Assembly: GCA_026686845.1 (NCBI GenBank)
Contig: JAIVEN010000014.1
Span: 10,588,001-10,652,000, forward strand
Length of the DNA: 64,000 bases
Source: Adenanthera pavonina
Lineage: Eukaryota > Streptophyta > Magnoliopsida > Fabales > Fabaceae
Direction: 5' to 3'
Each line of letters begins with the position of its first letter. Position 1 is the stretch's first letter. The position numbers and the translations under genes were made by a program. Shown here piece by piece: positions 36,488 through 48,715 of the stretch. Below the pieces are notes generated by a model. The model searched no databases. It saw only the letters and a program-made list of their open reading frames with translations, and had not been told where the DNA came from.

Positions 36488-38988
36488 CACAAAGGATTTG
36501 AACATGGTAGGTCGAGCAGGTGTAAACTATATCCGAATTTTTTTATGTCCAGTAGGAAATTTGGGTTTGCTCTTGAAAATAGGATTTGTAATGAAGTTGG
36601 GCTGAAGTACTTCTAGAGGTATGGGTAGTGAAAATAGGGCGGATTAAGAAGTACTTTTGGGTATTTATGTACGAGAAATATTTCTCCAACCAAAATTTTT
36701 AGTAGTCTCTATAAATTTTACTGAACAAGCTGGAGTAGTTTCACGTAGGTGAGTAATTATTTTTAATACAGTGTAATTTATTTAATTCTTTTAAAATGTA
36801 ATAATGAATAAAAAATTGAACATAAACATTATAAATAATGAGATATTCAAAACAAAAGTAAACAAGTTTTTTATTACAATGTTTTGAAAAGAAAAGGATA
36901 TTGAAAAAATAATATGATATAAAAGGGAATAAAGTTGAAAGTTAAAAAATAATGTATAACAACACATAGCATGATGGGATATATGGAACAGCGATTTGTG
37001 GGGACTGGGGGTGTGTGTGATTTTGGCCTTCCCACCAAAAAAGAACAAAATTTTTACCGAGACCCCAATCTTTCCCTAGCCTCCCTTTATTCATCATGTC
37101 GCCCAGCTTTTCAAAAGTAGTATATATAATTTATCTATATTCATACATATAATAAAGAATATTTATGAGTTCCCCGACCTCTAAATCTCTAATGCTAGAG
37201 GCAATGTAAGCATTGATTGGTTTCTTTGCCCGACAAACAACCATATGTATATGTTTAGCATGAGGAAAATGATTGAGCTATCCTAGCTTGAAATTACCGC
37301 AAAGTTGGGCTACCTACGCCGAGTACCAACCTCGTTACTAAGATTGTAAGCCAAGCAAAGCAAGCACTCATTTTCCAGTGTGGCTGATTGATTATATATT
37401 CAAAATGGAATTAACCCTATTCCAAAGCTAGAACCTACTTTTTAAGTGGTAGGTTCATCAACGCCCATGACACTTCTTCAGAAATTAAAAATAATAATAA
37501 TGGCTGGCTGCAGAATTGTGGCATCTTTAAAGAGATGAAGATTAAGAGAGTTAGCGAAGCAATCAACGAGGAAGAGTAATTTAACAGAGGCTGGACGACT
37601 TGGTGGACACGCTCCTCCATCCCTCTCTATCATGTAAATCACTTGCTGGATATTCAATTCTCTTTCCCCACCCAACAGCAATATCGTAACGAGTTCACAG
37701 ATCCTAATAATTATGTTTGATTCTATAAATGACAATAAGAACGGAGTGGAAGAAGTGAAGGAGAGGATGAGGAGATCATTATGTCGTGAAAAGAAACGGA
37801 TTTCTCTTTTGCCGGATAATCTAGAGATTAACAAATTTTTTGTTATTATATACAAAATTTAATTGTTATCCATAAAAACAATGTATTTGACATATTTCTT
37901 TCATTTACACTATTTTATTTATTCTATTCTCAAATATTAGTTAATATAAGATTTGTAGCAGGTAAAAATAAGGATATCCAGGTTATGCAACCACTGGAAT
38001 CTAATATATGAAGTATGGATGCATGCACGGGAGGGATACATTCATTTCATTTTGAAAAATGACAAAGTAGATGCTAAAGTGGGCACTGATTATTTTATAT
38101 ATATATATATATCCACACTATGAATCCTAATCCTTCCACCAACCATTCCATAGGATAATGCCCTTTAAGATATTCGGTTCTTCTTCTCTTTTCCTGTCTC
38201 AATTTCTTTCTTTCAAGTAACAATTTCACCTTTGATTTTCAAGTGTATTCTCCATTCCATTACCTGCCACCTTTTCCATCGGACTTCCACATTTCTACGT
38301 ACAGTGGGTTGATCGTAATAAGACCTAATTAATTACATTTCAAATTAAGTTTCAGCGGGCTACCTACAATCCCCACACAATTTTATTCTATTATTCGAGT
38401 ATTTTGTCTGTGACTTCAGAATGGTAAAACGTTCAACTACCTAAAATATTTTGACTGCTACGTACGCCAAACCATTAATTTGTAATATACTATGCTCTGT
38501 TGAAAATATCTTGGATTTTTCGTCTTAACTTATGAAGCAAGTTTCAACTTTCAAGCATCACGCAAAGGAAAGAAGTTCGTCGTGGTAGTCCATTACTGAT
38601 TTTTTAAACCTTTGCATTATTTAATTTTGTCATCAGGAAGGAGAATTCTCTTGTCAACTTTTGTTTTGTTGGCCACCATAAACTCTTGTCAACTTTAACA
38701 AAGCATCTAAAATGACGGAAACGATTTGTAATTTTTATATCTTCATAATTAAAACTCTTTTATTAAAATATGATAAATACAACTTCTTTAATAATAACAT
38801 AATGTGAGGAAGTTTTGCAAATAAATTATAACTAATTATATTTTTAATAAAAATATATTTTGATCACATTTTAATTTAGAAACAAGATGAAATAAACAAA
38901 TAAATATTTTAGCTTTCATTTGTGGATGTTGAAATTTTGTCATTAAAATTTTATATATTAATAATAAAACATTCAAACTAACATCAAA
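35961..38988. other. Intergenic DNA with microsatellites
   Basis: AT-rich and without recognisable genes. It holds the (AAT)n tract at 36456-36487 and a (TA)n tract near 38096-38111. A minus-strand ORF of 125 codons at 37478-37855 has no recognisable domain and no start context; I do not call it. Confidence 0.45.
36456..36487. repeat. (AAT)n microsatellite
   Basis: About ten perfect AAT units. Confidence 0.9.
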
Positions 38989-39072
38989 GTCAGGATGGCC
39001 GAGTGGTCTAAGGCGCCAGACTCAAGTTCTGGTCCTCGTGAGAGGGCGTGGGTTCAAATCCCACTTCTGACA
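38989..39072 (+). tRNA. tRNA-Leu (anticodon CAA), no intron
   Basis: 84-nt gene with a complete class II cloverleaf. The acceptor stem GTCAGGA pairs with TTCTGAC, followed by discriminator A. The A box TGGCCGAGTGG is at 38996-39006. The anticodon stem CCAGA/TCTGG has loop CTCAAGT, so the anticodon is CAA, reading UUG. There is a long variable arm (GGTCCTCGTGAGAGGGC), and the T arm has the B box GGTTCAAATCC at 39051-39061. TTTT at 39073-39076 is the Pol III stop. A CAA trinucleotide just upstream (38985-38987) is the usual plant tRNA initiation site. The gene looks functional. Confidence 0.96.
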
Positions 39073-39076
39073 TTTT

Positions 39077-40706
39077 CACTTGCTCCTTCATTTTTTTTGT
39101 TTGGTTTTGGTAAAGTGTTTCTCCATTCTTAATACGAAAAATCGTTTATGCCATAGGAGGCCCAATAATAGTAAAACTTTATTCAAGTTGTTGGCCAGTT
39201 GAATAGAAATTGGAAGCCCAATAAAGGGTTTGCCGGGCTTGTTGCTTGCTACCCCTGCCTGTAAACTCTGAAAGCGTCCCCACTGTTCTTTGTATGCGAA
39301 TAACCAAGGCTACCACATGAGTACGCATCCACTGTCAGTCTGATCTGACTGTGCATAAGTTAGCTTTCACATACTGCGCCTCTAATAATAATATAATCAT
39401 TAATAGTATATTCCATCCATTTTCGTATCACCTCACAAAGTGGGAATCTATTTGATGGGTTCTTCATTCATCAGGTCAACTTCACGGGACTCATAATTGA
39501 GCATTCTTAAGTCAAAAAAGAAGGCAGGTGGAGGATCAGACAGTGAAGACTGTCCATGGCACCGAATGAGTCACCCAACTAGAGGTAATCAGATTTTTCA
39601 ATTTAATAATAATAATGAGGCAAACACACAATTATTATTATTATTATTAAAAAAAAAAAAAAAAAAAAAGAGGCTTGGTTGCCACACATTTGCACCATTC
39701 CACCGTTCAGATGTTGCGAAGAGTGCACTCCCGTTATGGACGTGACATCAATGAAATTAAAGCAATCGCAGATGTTGATCGGTGCAGCCAAAATGGACAA
39801 ACGTTACATAATATGCATGAAAAAGTTTGCTGATGATTGAATACTCCAAACACTGATCAGATCACCACTAATTATTTTTGTTTTTGGTTAATATCATAAA
39901 TAATTGTACATAAATATTAAATAGAACCAACCAACCCGTGCTTCTCTAGTCATCGAATTAGAAAGAAGGTAGGTCTAAAATAGTACTCTACTCAATTCTT
40001 TTATTGCTAATTGTTTTCATAACTGCTCTTTTGTTACTACTTGATCATCGTAGAATAGAATAGAGCTTAATTAATGTTATCCGATCATCTCTCTTGCGTT
40101 TTAATGAAAACTACAGCGTATACGCTGACAAATTGAGCCCTCATATCAAAACATTGCACATCAAATGCAGACTAAAATACTACCTCATTTCTTCTTCTAG
40201 TAAAGATTAGAATATTTGTGGAATTAATAAATGAATCTCATCGCCCGCAATACTATAGTATACTCCATACATAAGTGGGACAATAAAAAATAATGATTAT
40301 TAAAATAAAAATGAATACCATCTCTCCACCACTTGCCTCACCTTCTGTTTGTTTATCACCTCACATGAATTGTTCGTGGACTTGAGGACAAAAGAAGATA
40401 AGGAGTCGTGTTCAAATTGACGAGTAAAGTAAGCATGACAGGCACCGTCGTCACCCTGTGGGCCCCCACAAAGCTCACAAGGCCCATGTTGCCCAACTCA
40501 TCTAGATCCTGGATGTGGTGGTGGGCCTGGCCCTCTGAAAGAGCATGCCGACCTAAAAAAAAATATTAAAAAAGTTGAAGAAGAAGCTGGGATTGAGAGT
40601 GAGAGATCCTAGTTCACACTCCGCCCTCTTAGTATAATTTTCTCTCTTCTACTTCCTTCATGTGGACTAGGACTACGATGCAGTATTACTATTATTTTGT
40701 ATAAAA
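39077..40706. other. Intergenic DNA
   Basis: No gene recognised. A (TTA)n/poly-A tract lies at about 39630-39670. Several small ORFs have no domain. Confidence 0.45.
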
Positions 40707-40934
40707 TCATAATCCCCAAATGGCGACTGCGACACTGACAATGCCGGCAAAGAGGTGGGATTGGAACACGTGGATCCACGTGGAGGCTGATATCTCGCTT
40801 TGATCGAAAGCACCTTCGTACACCATGGGGCTGTTTGTGTCGAGCAAGGGCGAGCTTGGTCCCGGAGGAGAGGGGCTACTTTCCGATTTCGTGTTTTGTC
40901 CCTGCGACGCTTTCTGGCTGCAAATCACATTCAC
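40707..40934 (-). CDS. Candidate small protein or last exon, one C-terminal membrane helix
   Basis: A minus-strand frame in a block visibly more GC-rich than the flanks. The C-terminal part reads STWIHVFQSHLFAGIVSVAV and ends AIWGL before TGA, with a hydrophobic helix of about 17 residues at the very end, as in tail-anchored proteins. The N-terminal part is Ser/Pro-rich (SESSPSPPGPSSPLLD). Start options are the ATG at 40934, an internal Met (MVYEGAFDQ), or splicing at TTTGCAG ending at 40918, which would make this the last exon of a gene further right. I recognise no family, and I could not find a convincing first exon. Plus-strand ORFs through the same block look less protein-like. Confidence 0.35.
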   Translation of the reverse strand: MNVICSQKASQGQNTKSESSPSPPGPSSPLLDTNSPMVYEGAFDQSEISASTWIHVFQSHLFAGIVSVAVAIWGL

Positions 40935-41500
40935 ACATTAGGAAAATACTACTCTCAACCTTTTTTAGTTGTTTTTTTTTTTTAACCAACTTAGTACAGC
41001 CCAAAAAATTAATGTCGCCATTATAATAACGGCTATGAAATCCGCCACTGATTGATACTTTTTTGCCTAAAAAGTAAGAGAACCCCATGTGCATTTTGTT
41101 TCGATTCTCTATCTCCGAGTCAAATCACATTGTATTATAATGTATTGAGATTCGAGAGAAGTACTGCTAATGCTATTTAAAGCCACTGTGCATCTCTCGC
41201 TCCGGTAAGGATAAGATTCCCCTGCCCGATGGGCCCAGGAACATATGCTTCAATACCAAAAAAAAAAAAAGCACCATGATCCTAGTCGCAATAATAACTC
41301 AAACGATTACTCGTTCATGTGTCGCCAAAGTAAAAAAGTTAGGCCGTAGAAAGGGACAGGAACCAAGAGGTTGAATCATACACAACGTTCACAAGTTATT
41401 CTCCGATTGCCCAAACGAGGCTTTTTACCCATAAGGTGAATCAAATTCCGGAAGACGAACGTTTAGAGTCGTTAATTCACTATTAATGTTATATTAATAA

Positions 41501-41524
41501 TAATAATTATTATTATTATTATTA
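41501..41524. repeat. TTA/TAA microsatellite covering the thaumatin stop codon
   Basis: Read on the minus strand, the stop TAA at 41524-41522 is followed in frame by five more TAA codons (41521-41507) and then TTA units. The repeat therefore supplies six tandem stops. Confidence 0.9.
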
Positions 41525-42432
41525 ATGAGTATAATTGTTAGTGGAAGAAGGGAGGATGAATCCAACCAACCTGGTGTTGGGGGATGGACAAAAGGTGATG
41601 CTATAATCGGCAGACGCACATGTGAAGGTGCTCGTCTTGTCGTCGTACGCGTAACTGTAGGCACGGGGGCATGCGCTCTTGAAAATCTGCGAGTAAGACG
41701 ATGGCTTGCAGGTGTTCGGTGACCCATACGCACCATTGCAACAATACTGCGGCGACCCAAACTCCTCGCATGCGCTCTTGCACGCCACCCCTTCTGATCC
41801 GTCCGCGCTCATCACCTTTAGCTCGGAAGGGCACGACCCGTTCAGATCCGCCACGCAACCCGTGCTCGTGCAGTTCTCTCCGGTTCCACCCTGAGGAACC
41901 ACCATCATGGGCACGTTGTACCCATCTACCAGGCTCACATCGAAGAAATCAAGCCCTCCCGCTCCGTCTAAAGTGAATTCGGCCAACGTCGCCGGCGGTT
42001 TGGCTCCTTTTCCTCCGCATTCCACCTTCCCGGAGCTACAGTCACCGGTGACACAGGTGAACTTGCCGGTGGAGTCTTGTGCGCATTGAGTTCGACCCCA
42101 GAAGCGGCCACCCCAAGAGGTGGGAGCGGAGATGGTCCTGGACTCCCCAGTCTGAAGAACAAAACCGGTGGAAGAAAGAGGAGCAACCCCGGCGTTTGAT
42201 AGAATGCCTGGCCATACTGTGTAGTCGCATTTGTTAACTATGGTGAATGTCGTTGAAATTACTCCTGCAAATGGGATTCCCAAGTCACATTAGACCACAT
42301 CCATCTTTGCTAGAAGGACCATCAAAAATCGGAAAAATTTCTGTTTTCAATTGTGATGTCACAGCCAAAATTACCTGATACGGATAAGTAAAGCGTTAAT
42401 AGAAGCGAAAAGAATAGTGTTAGCTGATCCAT
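41522..42432 (-). CDS. Thaumatin-like protein (PR-5 family), 2 exons
   Basis: Secreted thaumatin-like protein, a defence-related family with beta-glucan binding or antifungal members. Exon 1 (42432-42375) encodes signal peptide MDQLTLFFSLLLTLYLSVS. The intron is GTAA...TTTGCAG, and exon 2 (42264-41522) encodes the mature domain: 801 nt, 266 aa. The mature part begins TTFTIVNKC and has the family signature GKFTCVTGDC. I count 16 Cys, the number needed for the eight conserved disulfides. The acidic-cleft residues (Arg in GGRFWGR, Glu in AEFTL, Asp in DFFDVSLVDG) are present. It ends ITFCPSPNT plus a short extra tail (to NNYTH), slightly longer than the usual end. The block is GC-richer than the surroundings. 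The large-type (L-type) class is inferred from the length. A TATA box is seen at 42591-42597. Confidence 0.94.
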
Positions 42433-42590
42433 TTATATATATATGTATGTATGTATAGCTGAAAGGAAAGCTTGCTATGAAATAAAAGGAGTGTGAAAAG
42501 AAGGAAGAAGAGTATAGTGGAGCTGGGAAACCAGTTATCCAAATTCCTCTCCTCTATGGCAACTGGGGATGAGAGGTTTTTAGTGGAGAA

Positions 42591-42597
42591 ATTTATA
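42591..42597 (-). promoter_or_regulatory. Probable TATA box of the thaumatin-like gene
   Basis: TATAAAT on the minus strand, about 160 bp upstream of the ATG. The resulting leader would be about 125 nt. Confidence 0.35.
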
Positions 42598-42999
42598 GGC
42601 AGGGAAGGATTGGACCGGAGTTATAATAGTATCTCCGCGTCTAAATATATATAATGTTTTATTTAATTTTTTTTTAAATATAAGGTAATATTTATTATAT
42701 ATTTTTAAAAATTTATTCATATTTAATCTAATTTATTTAAAAAAGAGAAATAAAAGTAAATAATAATAATATTAAAAAAATATCTTGATTTTAAAACAAC
42801 TAAAATAGATTAATAGAGGAGGGAGTAATTGATGCGCCAAGTTCTAAATACGAATTTTACCACAATTTTCACTTCGCCCCCATTGGACGTGGGAGTTATG
42901 CCGTACATAAAAAGCCTGGCGGCAGAGTAACGGTCAGTAATTCAGTCATCAATAATTTTAGATTTTATATTACTACAATCTGTGCCGCCCCGTTTATGT

Positions 43000-43250
43000 T
43001 TGGTTAATTTTACATCACATTTTGTATAAAAAATTTTTAATTTAAAATATAAAATATAAAATATTTTTTATTTTATTTATTTTTAAATTTTTCTTATTTT
43101 TTATTTATAATTTTACAATAATAATAAAATAAAATATTTAATAAAAATAAAATATAAAATATAAAAACTTTTTATATTAATTTTATGTGAAAATATGTTT
43201 TTTTAATATTCGTATAATTAATATAAAATGTCTTATAATATAAATGAGGA
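43000..43250. mobile_element. Short AT-rich MITE, copy 2
   Basis: It shares with 27860-28030 the ordered blocks TTATTTATAA, AATAATAATAAAATA, AATAAGAATAAAATA-like, TAATTAATATAAAATNTNTTATA and ATAATATAAAT. The right terminus is clear; the left terminus is diverged. Confidence 0.4.
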
Positions 43251-43762
43251 AAAATATCTCATATTATCTCCATTTAGGTTTTTTAATTCAATGAAATATG
43301 AGTTTCTTATTGTTCTTATGACTCCCCATGCCATAAAAATTATCACTTATTTTGAAAAATTTTCATAATATTTATTATTTTAAAATTTTAATAAAATATT
43401 AATTATTTATTTTATTATTTTATTTTTATTAATGATAAATGAATCATTTAAAATAATATTTAAATTAAGGTTATTTAATAAAATAATATTAAATTTTATA
43501 ATATTTTAAGTAATTTAATGACTTTCTTGTAAAATTTTAAAATGTTAATTTTTATAGGCACGAGGTAGTATTAAAGCTGGGGGTGGAGTCCACAGCCACA
43601 ATGTTGAAAGTTGGGTTGAATTTCAATGACAATCGCCGACAAATATACGGGATTTAAAAGAGATATGAAACCAAGTTTCATTTCGGCAGTGTTTCAATTT
43701 CGACACGTTTTGTTGCGTGCATTAATTAACGAGTCTATGCTTTGTTTCTTAAAGTGAAATGA

Positions 43763-43810
43763 TTATATGTTTCGAGGTCAGCCTGGTTATATGTTTCGAG
43801 GTCAGCCTGG
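43763..43810. repeat. Perfect 24-bp tandem duplication
   Basis: The unit TTATATGTTTCGAGGTCAGC + CTGG occurs at 43763-43786 and 43787-43810 with no mismatch, which suggests a recent duplication. Confidence 0.9.
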
Positions 43811-46800
43811 TAATAAACATGAATTCTTAACCTGTCCTTGACTATTATAATAAGAACCAACCAGTTAATTTTGGCATTGGAGATTTGTTGGTCGGACAGT
43901 TGAAAGTAGCTTCACCTTCCCAAAATGTGGTACGAAAATTCCTGAAATTGTTGAACTGCTTTGGTGCTCTGTTTCAATCGTACTTTCTGGGAAATTGGGC
44001 TTTCTTTTCCTTTGGTCACACCAGAAAACAACAACTCGGATATTCAAATCTCATTGAAAATCCGTGACCCTTGAAATTATCTAAGTACGTTTAAAATATC
44101 AGACTTATAAATTGGTCTAAGCTTAAGCATGGTGATTAATGTCAACGGCGGCAGTTGCAACTGTGCTTTTACGGATGACGCTATTAATTCTTATTCTTTA
44201 GACAAGATAAAACAGGAATCGTGACATCTGAAAGTTGAAACCTATTAATTTCGAGGTCGGGCAATTAGCTGTTCCAACTCCTAATCTTAAAAAATATATA
44301 TTTCATTCGTCACGACGAAATCATATTTTAAAGTCTACAGAGAGGATTGCAAATGGTAAAGTGTTTATGTCAGAAATGCTTTCAGACTTGCAAATGGTAA
44401 AGTGTTAATTATAATACGCCCGAACACGAATGCTTCTCGTGTCAGTCATCTTCAGTCGAGCACCATTTTGTCTTTTTTCATGGATGACAAGATTGTAAAT
44501 TAAATAATCGATTAATTTTCTTGTTATATTTAGTTACATATAAGAGGATTTTCAATGTCATTTTCTTAGGTATCTCTTGGGAGAGTAAATCAAATATATA
44601 TATATTTGGTTTAATATTATAATAAATAACCTTTCACCGTTTGAAATAAAAGATTGAATATAACGAGAAGTATGGAGAAAAAATATAAAAATAATTTAGA
44701 TCCATCTAGATATAGTCAACTATAAGAGAGCATCGGTTAAAGTTTGACATTATTTCCTAATTTAATTTTTTAATGCATTGAATGAATATATATAACTCAT
44801 TTTTATGCGTACGTTATTGTTTTGATTTAGTTTATCTAATGCCAATTAACAGGTTAAGTTGTTCTCAAATAGACCATGTATGAAATTAGCACATGAGAAT
44901 AAAAAAAATACCACTTGAACTTGTATATTAAAAATATACTTATTTTTAATCAATTTAGAATATGCAAATTTTAAACTTAAAATAAATTAAAAATATTACT
45001 AAGAAGAATTTGTTACACGATAAATAATATTTAAAAAAATTGTATATTCTAAATTTAATTGAAAGACATTATCTTAAAAAAAAATTTATCCGTTTGTGAT
45101 AAGCGTACACATTAACATGGGGCTGCAACTTTGAAGGTAAAAGACTAATTAATTGTCAATAGTAGTTTTTCATTTGTCATAATTAGAATTTAATTTATAT
45201 TCTTGAGTTGGCAATTCGAGTTGGTCATGGCAAGACGGGCCAAAGACAGATCAGACAAAAACATGATTGCAGAATACCCTTAATTGTTAAAGCCCGGTCA
45301 GTAGTCATCGAGCTTGCAGGCAGCATTAAAATTTTTTTTAATATAATTATTCAAACTAATAAAACTAATTAATCATCATCATCTTTTACTAATGTCAATA
45401 TAATGTTTGAACTTTACTATTTATACATAATAACTAAGGATAATGTGAGTTTTTTTTTATTTACATTCAAAACCAAAAAAACCTAAATGGACTACAAGCT
45501 TAACAGGTTCAAATCCAAAAGTTTATTTTCTATTTGAGCTCTCATTTTTTAAACTTAGCCCACCATTTTCATCAGAATAAATGGGATGAGTTTAGCCTAG
45601 CTCTACTCTTGGCCCTTTTTAATATTATAAGGACCTCTAAGTTAAATCATGTAGACTAACGAAAATAGTTAAAATTATAAGTTTCAATTTTGTCAAAAAT
45701 TAGGAGTTTATAGAAGTTACTTTTTGCCTGACAATTTCATGTAAGATATGATTGATTAATTTTCTTTTCAAGGAACTCTAAATTATCTTTTAAATAAATA
45801 TATTACGTTTTAATGATAAAGACATACTACATGCCATTTTTATTTCATAATTTTCTTAAGAAATTAAAGGTTTTCTGAAAGAATATTACAAGACACTCAA
45901 GAATTAGAATTTTCCAAACTTTACCAAGAAAGTCTAATTTCTTATATAAATTAAATTTAACATTCTAGAATTTTCCTATTTTTGTTAACCAAACAAAAGA
46001 CACTGACACATTTCTCATAAAGTTTAACTCCTTGTTATTATAACATTTTAAAAATAATTTTAATAAAAATTATTATCCTCTATCCCACATTAATATTAGG
46101 AATTAAATTAGCATGAGTATTTATGAAAATTATACATTAATATTCTACTAAATTTTATTAAAACCCTTAATAATGATAAAAATTACATATTAATATTTTA
46201 CTAAATTTGTGAAAATTAAAACCCTTAAATTAATAATGATAAAAATCTTTTAAAAATGCCCTATTTTTTTTATATAGAGCCTTATAATAGTAGTAGACAG
46301 ATACCGATAAAAAGATTTTTTTAAAATTTTAATTTTTTAATACTACTGTCCCTCTTAAAAATCAAAATATCGATTCCATACAATAATAATTAAGCTTTTT
46401 ACCACTTGACAAGTGATCCACTAATTTAAAAATGTCCTCCAGAAAGCCGAGGATGGAGCATATTCTCAGAGTTTGGAATGCTCGTTAAATTTTAACCGTT
46501 AAATACATATCCCCACCAATATATATATATGTGATGGGGTCGCACGGATGTAAGGAGGAGGATGAAAAAGGGGCTTGGTCACAAAGGTCCATGCCTTTTT
46601 GGTTGAAAAATCACATCGTAATCATAATCATCATAAAATCAAATAAATTATGTTGAACAGCTGTCCTCCTTATTAAACACGAGATGACATCATACCCATC
46701 TTGTCTTATTCAGAATAAATAAAGTAACGTTACAGACCCCATATTATCCTTCTCTGCGCACATTTCTAACCAAACATGTCCTTCTCCGCATAAACTGCAT

Positions 46801-48471
46801 CCAAATTACCAAAACAATCCCCTACGAACTGCTTAGTTGGTACTGTATAAGTTCTTCAACATTTTTCTGGCTGATTCAATATTAATTGGTGAAATTGATC
46901 AGAGCTTGTGGTCCTGGTCGCCGAAGCAATTTTCTGAGAAAGTGTTGAAGCTGACGATCGAGGTCATTTCAGTGAACAAAAAGATTCCATTCCATGGAAA
47001 TAATTGACGCCCCCCATCAGAAGCAACTTAAGGTTCAAGCTTCCAGCACCAAAAAGACAAGAGAGGCATGAGAAGGGAGAAACCTCTTGAGTGCACACAA
47101 ATTGAATACAAATTATCAAGGAAATTAATTGGCGATGGCCATCGTTGAAACTTGAAAGCTTATGCCTTGCAACTCTATCCCACTTTCCCCTTCATCAAAT
47201 AGTCAATAATATTGAACAAATTAACAAATTATGCCCAATATATTTAAATGGATTAGTTTTGTTCCAATATATTCAGCGAAAGCTTCCAATATGATTTGAG
47301 ATCACATCAAGATGATGGGAAAGGCGTTCCAATTTGAAATTGTTTGTATGAAATTTAGTAGTAGTAGTAGGAGGAGGATAACAAATCGCTATTTGGTTGA
47401 CACCAGGCTTTTGTAGTTTCCAATCCTGCCAAAATTCCTGGCTCATTGAATGCTACCTGCCCTACATACTACTATTACGTCGCAAGGCTCTTGCTAGGCT
47501 GTGAATTTGTATCGCAATTAATCAAAAGTTTCTTTAAGCATCGCTTCTTCAAGTTATGAAAAATGCCTACTTTATAATATTTAAAGATATCTTGAGAATA
47601 ATTATGTTCCTCAACTTGAATCATGATAACTTCTTAATGTAAAAGAAAAACAAAAGGCTTCCCCGACGTCACCGTTACAGTAATGGAATTTGGGAACTAA
47701 TAATGACGATGGAATCAATTTTGAGCCCCATTTCATTATTATCTTGATTAGACCTCAAACTTGAGCTCCGCTCGAAGAAGATCGTTTCTTAGATCAATAT
47801 ACAGGTCCAAATTGCTCAGCCCATCAATTTGTTGTACAATGGGCTGGGCCTGCTGTTTGGTTTGTGATTGGTTCCCAAATTGACTTCTATCTAATTATCT
47901 ACTATTATTTTAATTTAATTGGGTTTCCCTCAAAAAATGACTTTTGTTTTTTTTTTTTTGGTTGAAGTCCAACTGATCTGGTTCTGTGTCGGAAGAACTC
48001 ACTAAAAAGGGTGAAACTTCGTATAATTCTTGGTTTCTACAACAAACTCACCTTCCATTGTAATGGTGTTTCTCATTTCTTTCAAAGTACACAACCGAGA
48101 AAGGAAAGGTTGGTATTAGGATTTCTTTCAAGAGAGGTTGATGATGACGTTCCAGAGGGAGGGCGAGCGGGAGTGGGAACTAGAAAGGGATGAGAGGAAT
48201 AAGAACACAATTGAATTTGAATGATCCCTGTTTAGGCGAATGTTAAGCATGGAGAGCCTTATTATTGGCAGCCAAATATCATAAAAGGTTAGGAGGCTAC
48301 AGCGGTAATGCAGAGTGCTATATCCTCATGAATTTGATGATTTTCCATCAAGGAATCTCTCATATATAATTATATTCAATTAGTTCCTACAAGGATTCAG
48401 ATTTTTCCAAGAGAAAATGATGGCTCAGAGTGAGAGAAAGAATTAACAAGTGCCCAAGGCGAGCACGTAGT

Positions 48472-48537
48472 GTGGGATGTATATCCTATCCCACATCGGC
48501 TAAAATAGCATGAGATGGATGACATGGCCGCTATAAG
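48472..48537 (+). promoter_or_regulatory. snRNA-type promoter elements: USE-like box and TATA box
   Basis: ATCCCACATCG at 48488-48498 matches the plant snRNA upstream sequence element RTCCCACATCG. TATAAG begins at 48532, 33 bp downstream, which is the spacing of Pol II-type plant snRNA promoters (Pol III types use about 24). The USE also forms a 7-bp inverted repeat with GTGGGAT at 48472-48478. Plant TRIM and other LTRs often begin with CCCACATCGG followed by TATAAGTGG, so an LTR origin is possible. Confidence 0.45.
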
Positions 48538-48561
48538 TGGAAAAGGCGAGAAAAGAGGGAA

Positions 48562-48712
48562 GCATGATCCTTCAGGCAGTAAACGGGATATGAGGAGTGG
48601 TTGGATCTCGCAATTTCAATGCGAGTTGGGTGCCCACCCCAGGCCTGGTTACGACAATCTGGGCACTCTCCCGTTAGCCCATCTGATCCCTATCTTGAAG
48701 GACCATTCTCCT
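48562..48712 (+). ncRNA. Candidate structured RNA downstream of a snRNA-type promoter
   Basis: The start is predicted about 30 bp after the TATA box. Four helices nest without conflict. A: 48568-48576 (TCCTTCAGG) with 48694-48702 (CTTGAAGGA), nine pairs including one G-U. B: 48582-48588 (AACGGGA) with 48669-48675 (TCCCGTT). C: hairpin CTCGCA/TGCGAG at 48607-48625. D: 48631-48636 (TGCCCA) with 48660-48665 (TGGGCA). C and D sit side by side inside B, and B sits inside A. It does not match U1, U2, U4, U5, U6, U3, 5S or 7SL as I know them, and I see no snoRNA C/D boxes. No 3' box is evident. It could be a novel or diverged RNA gene, or chance structure in a TRIM-like element. Confidence 0.3.
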
Positions 48713-48715
48713 ATC

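Larger units (their letters stand above)
42598..48471. other. Intergenic, AT-rich, with small repeats
   Basis: No gene is supported. Contents: a second copy of the 27.8-kb MITE family at about 43000-43250; a perfect 24-bp tandem duplication at 43763-43810; a 19-bp direct repeat (TTGCAAATGGTAAAGTGTT) near 44348 and 44388; short ORFs without domains. Confidence 0.5.

Noticed and set aside
37478..37855. Minus-strand ORF of 125 codons
   Set aside because: AT-rich residue content (Ile, Leu, Phe, Asn), no domain, no splice or promoter context.
41601..42186. Alternate-frame ORFs within the thaumatin-like gene
   Set aside because: Frame shadows of a GC-rich coding exon.
48562..48712. Telomerase RNA or a known snRNA
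   Set aside because: No CTAAACCCT-type template and no match to U1, U2, U4, U5, U6, U3 or 7SL landmarks as I know them.
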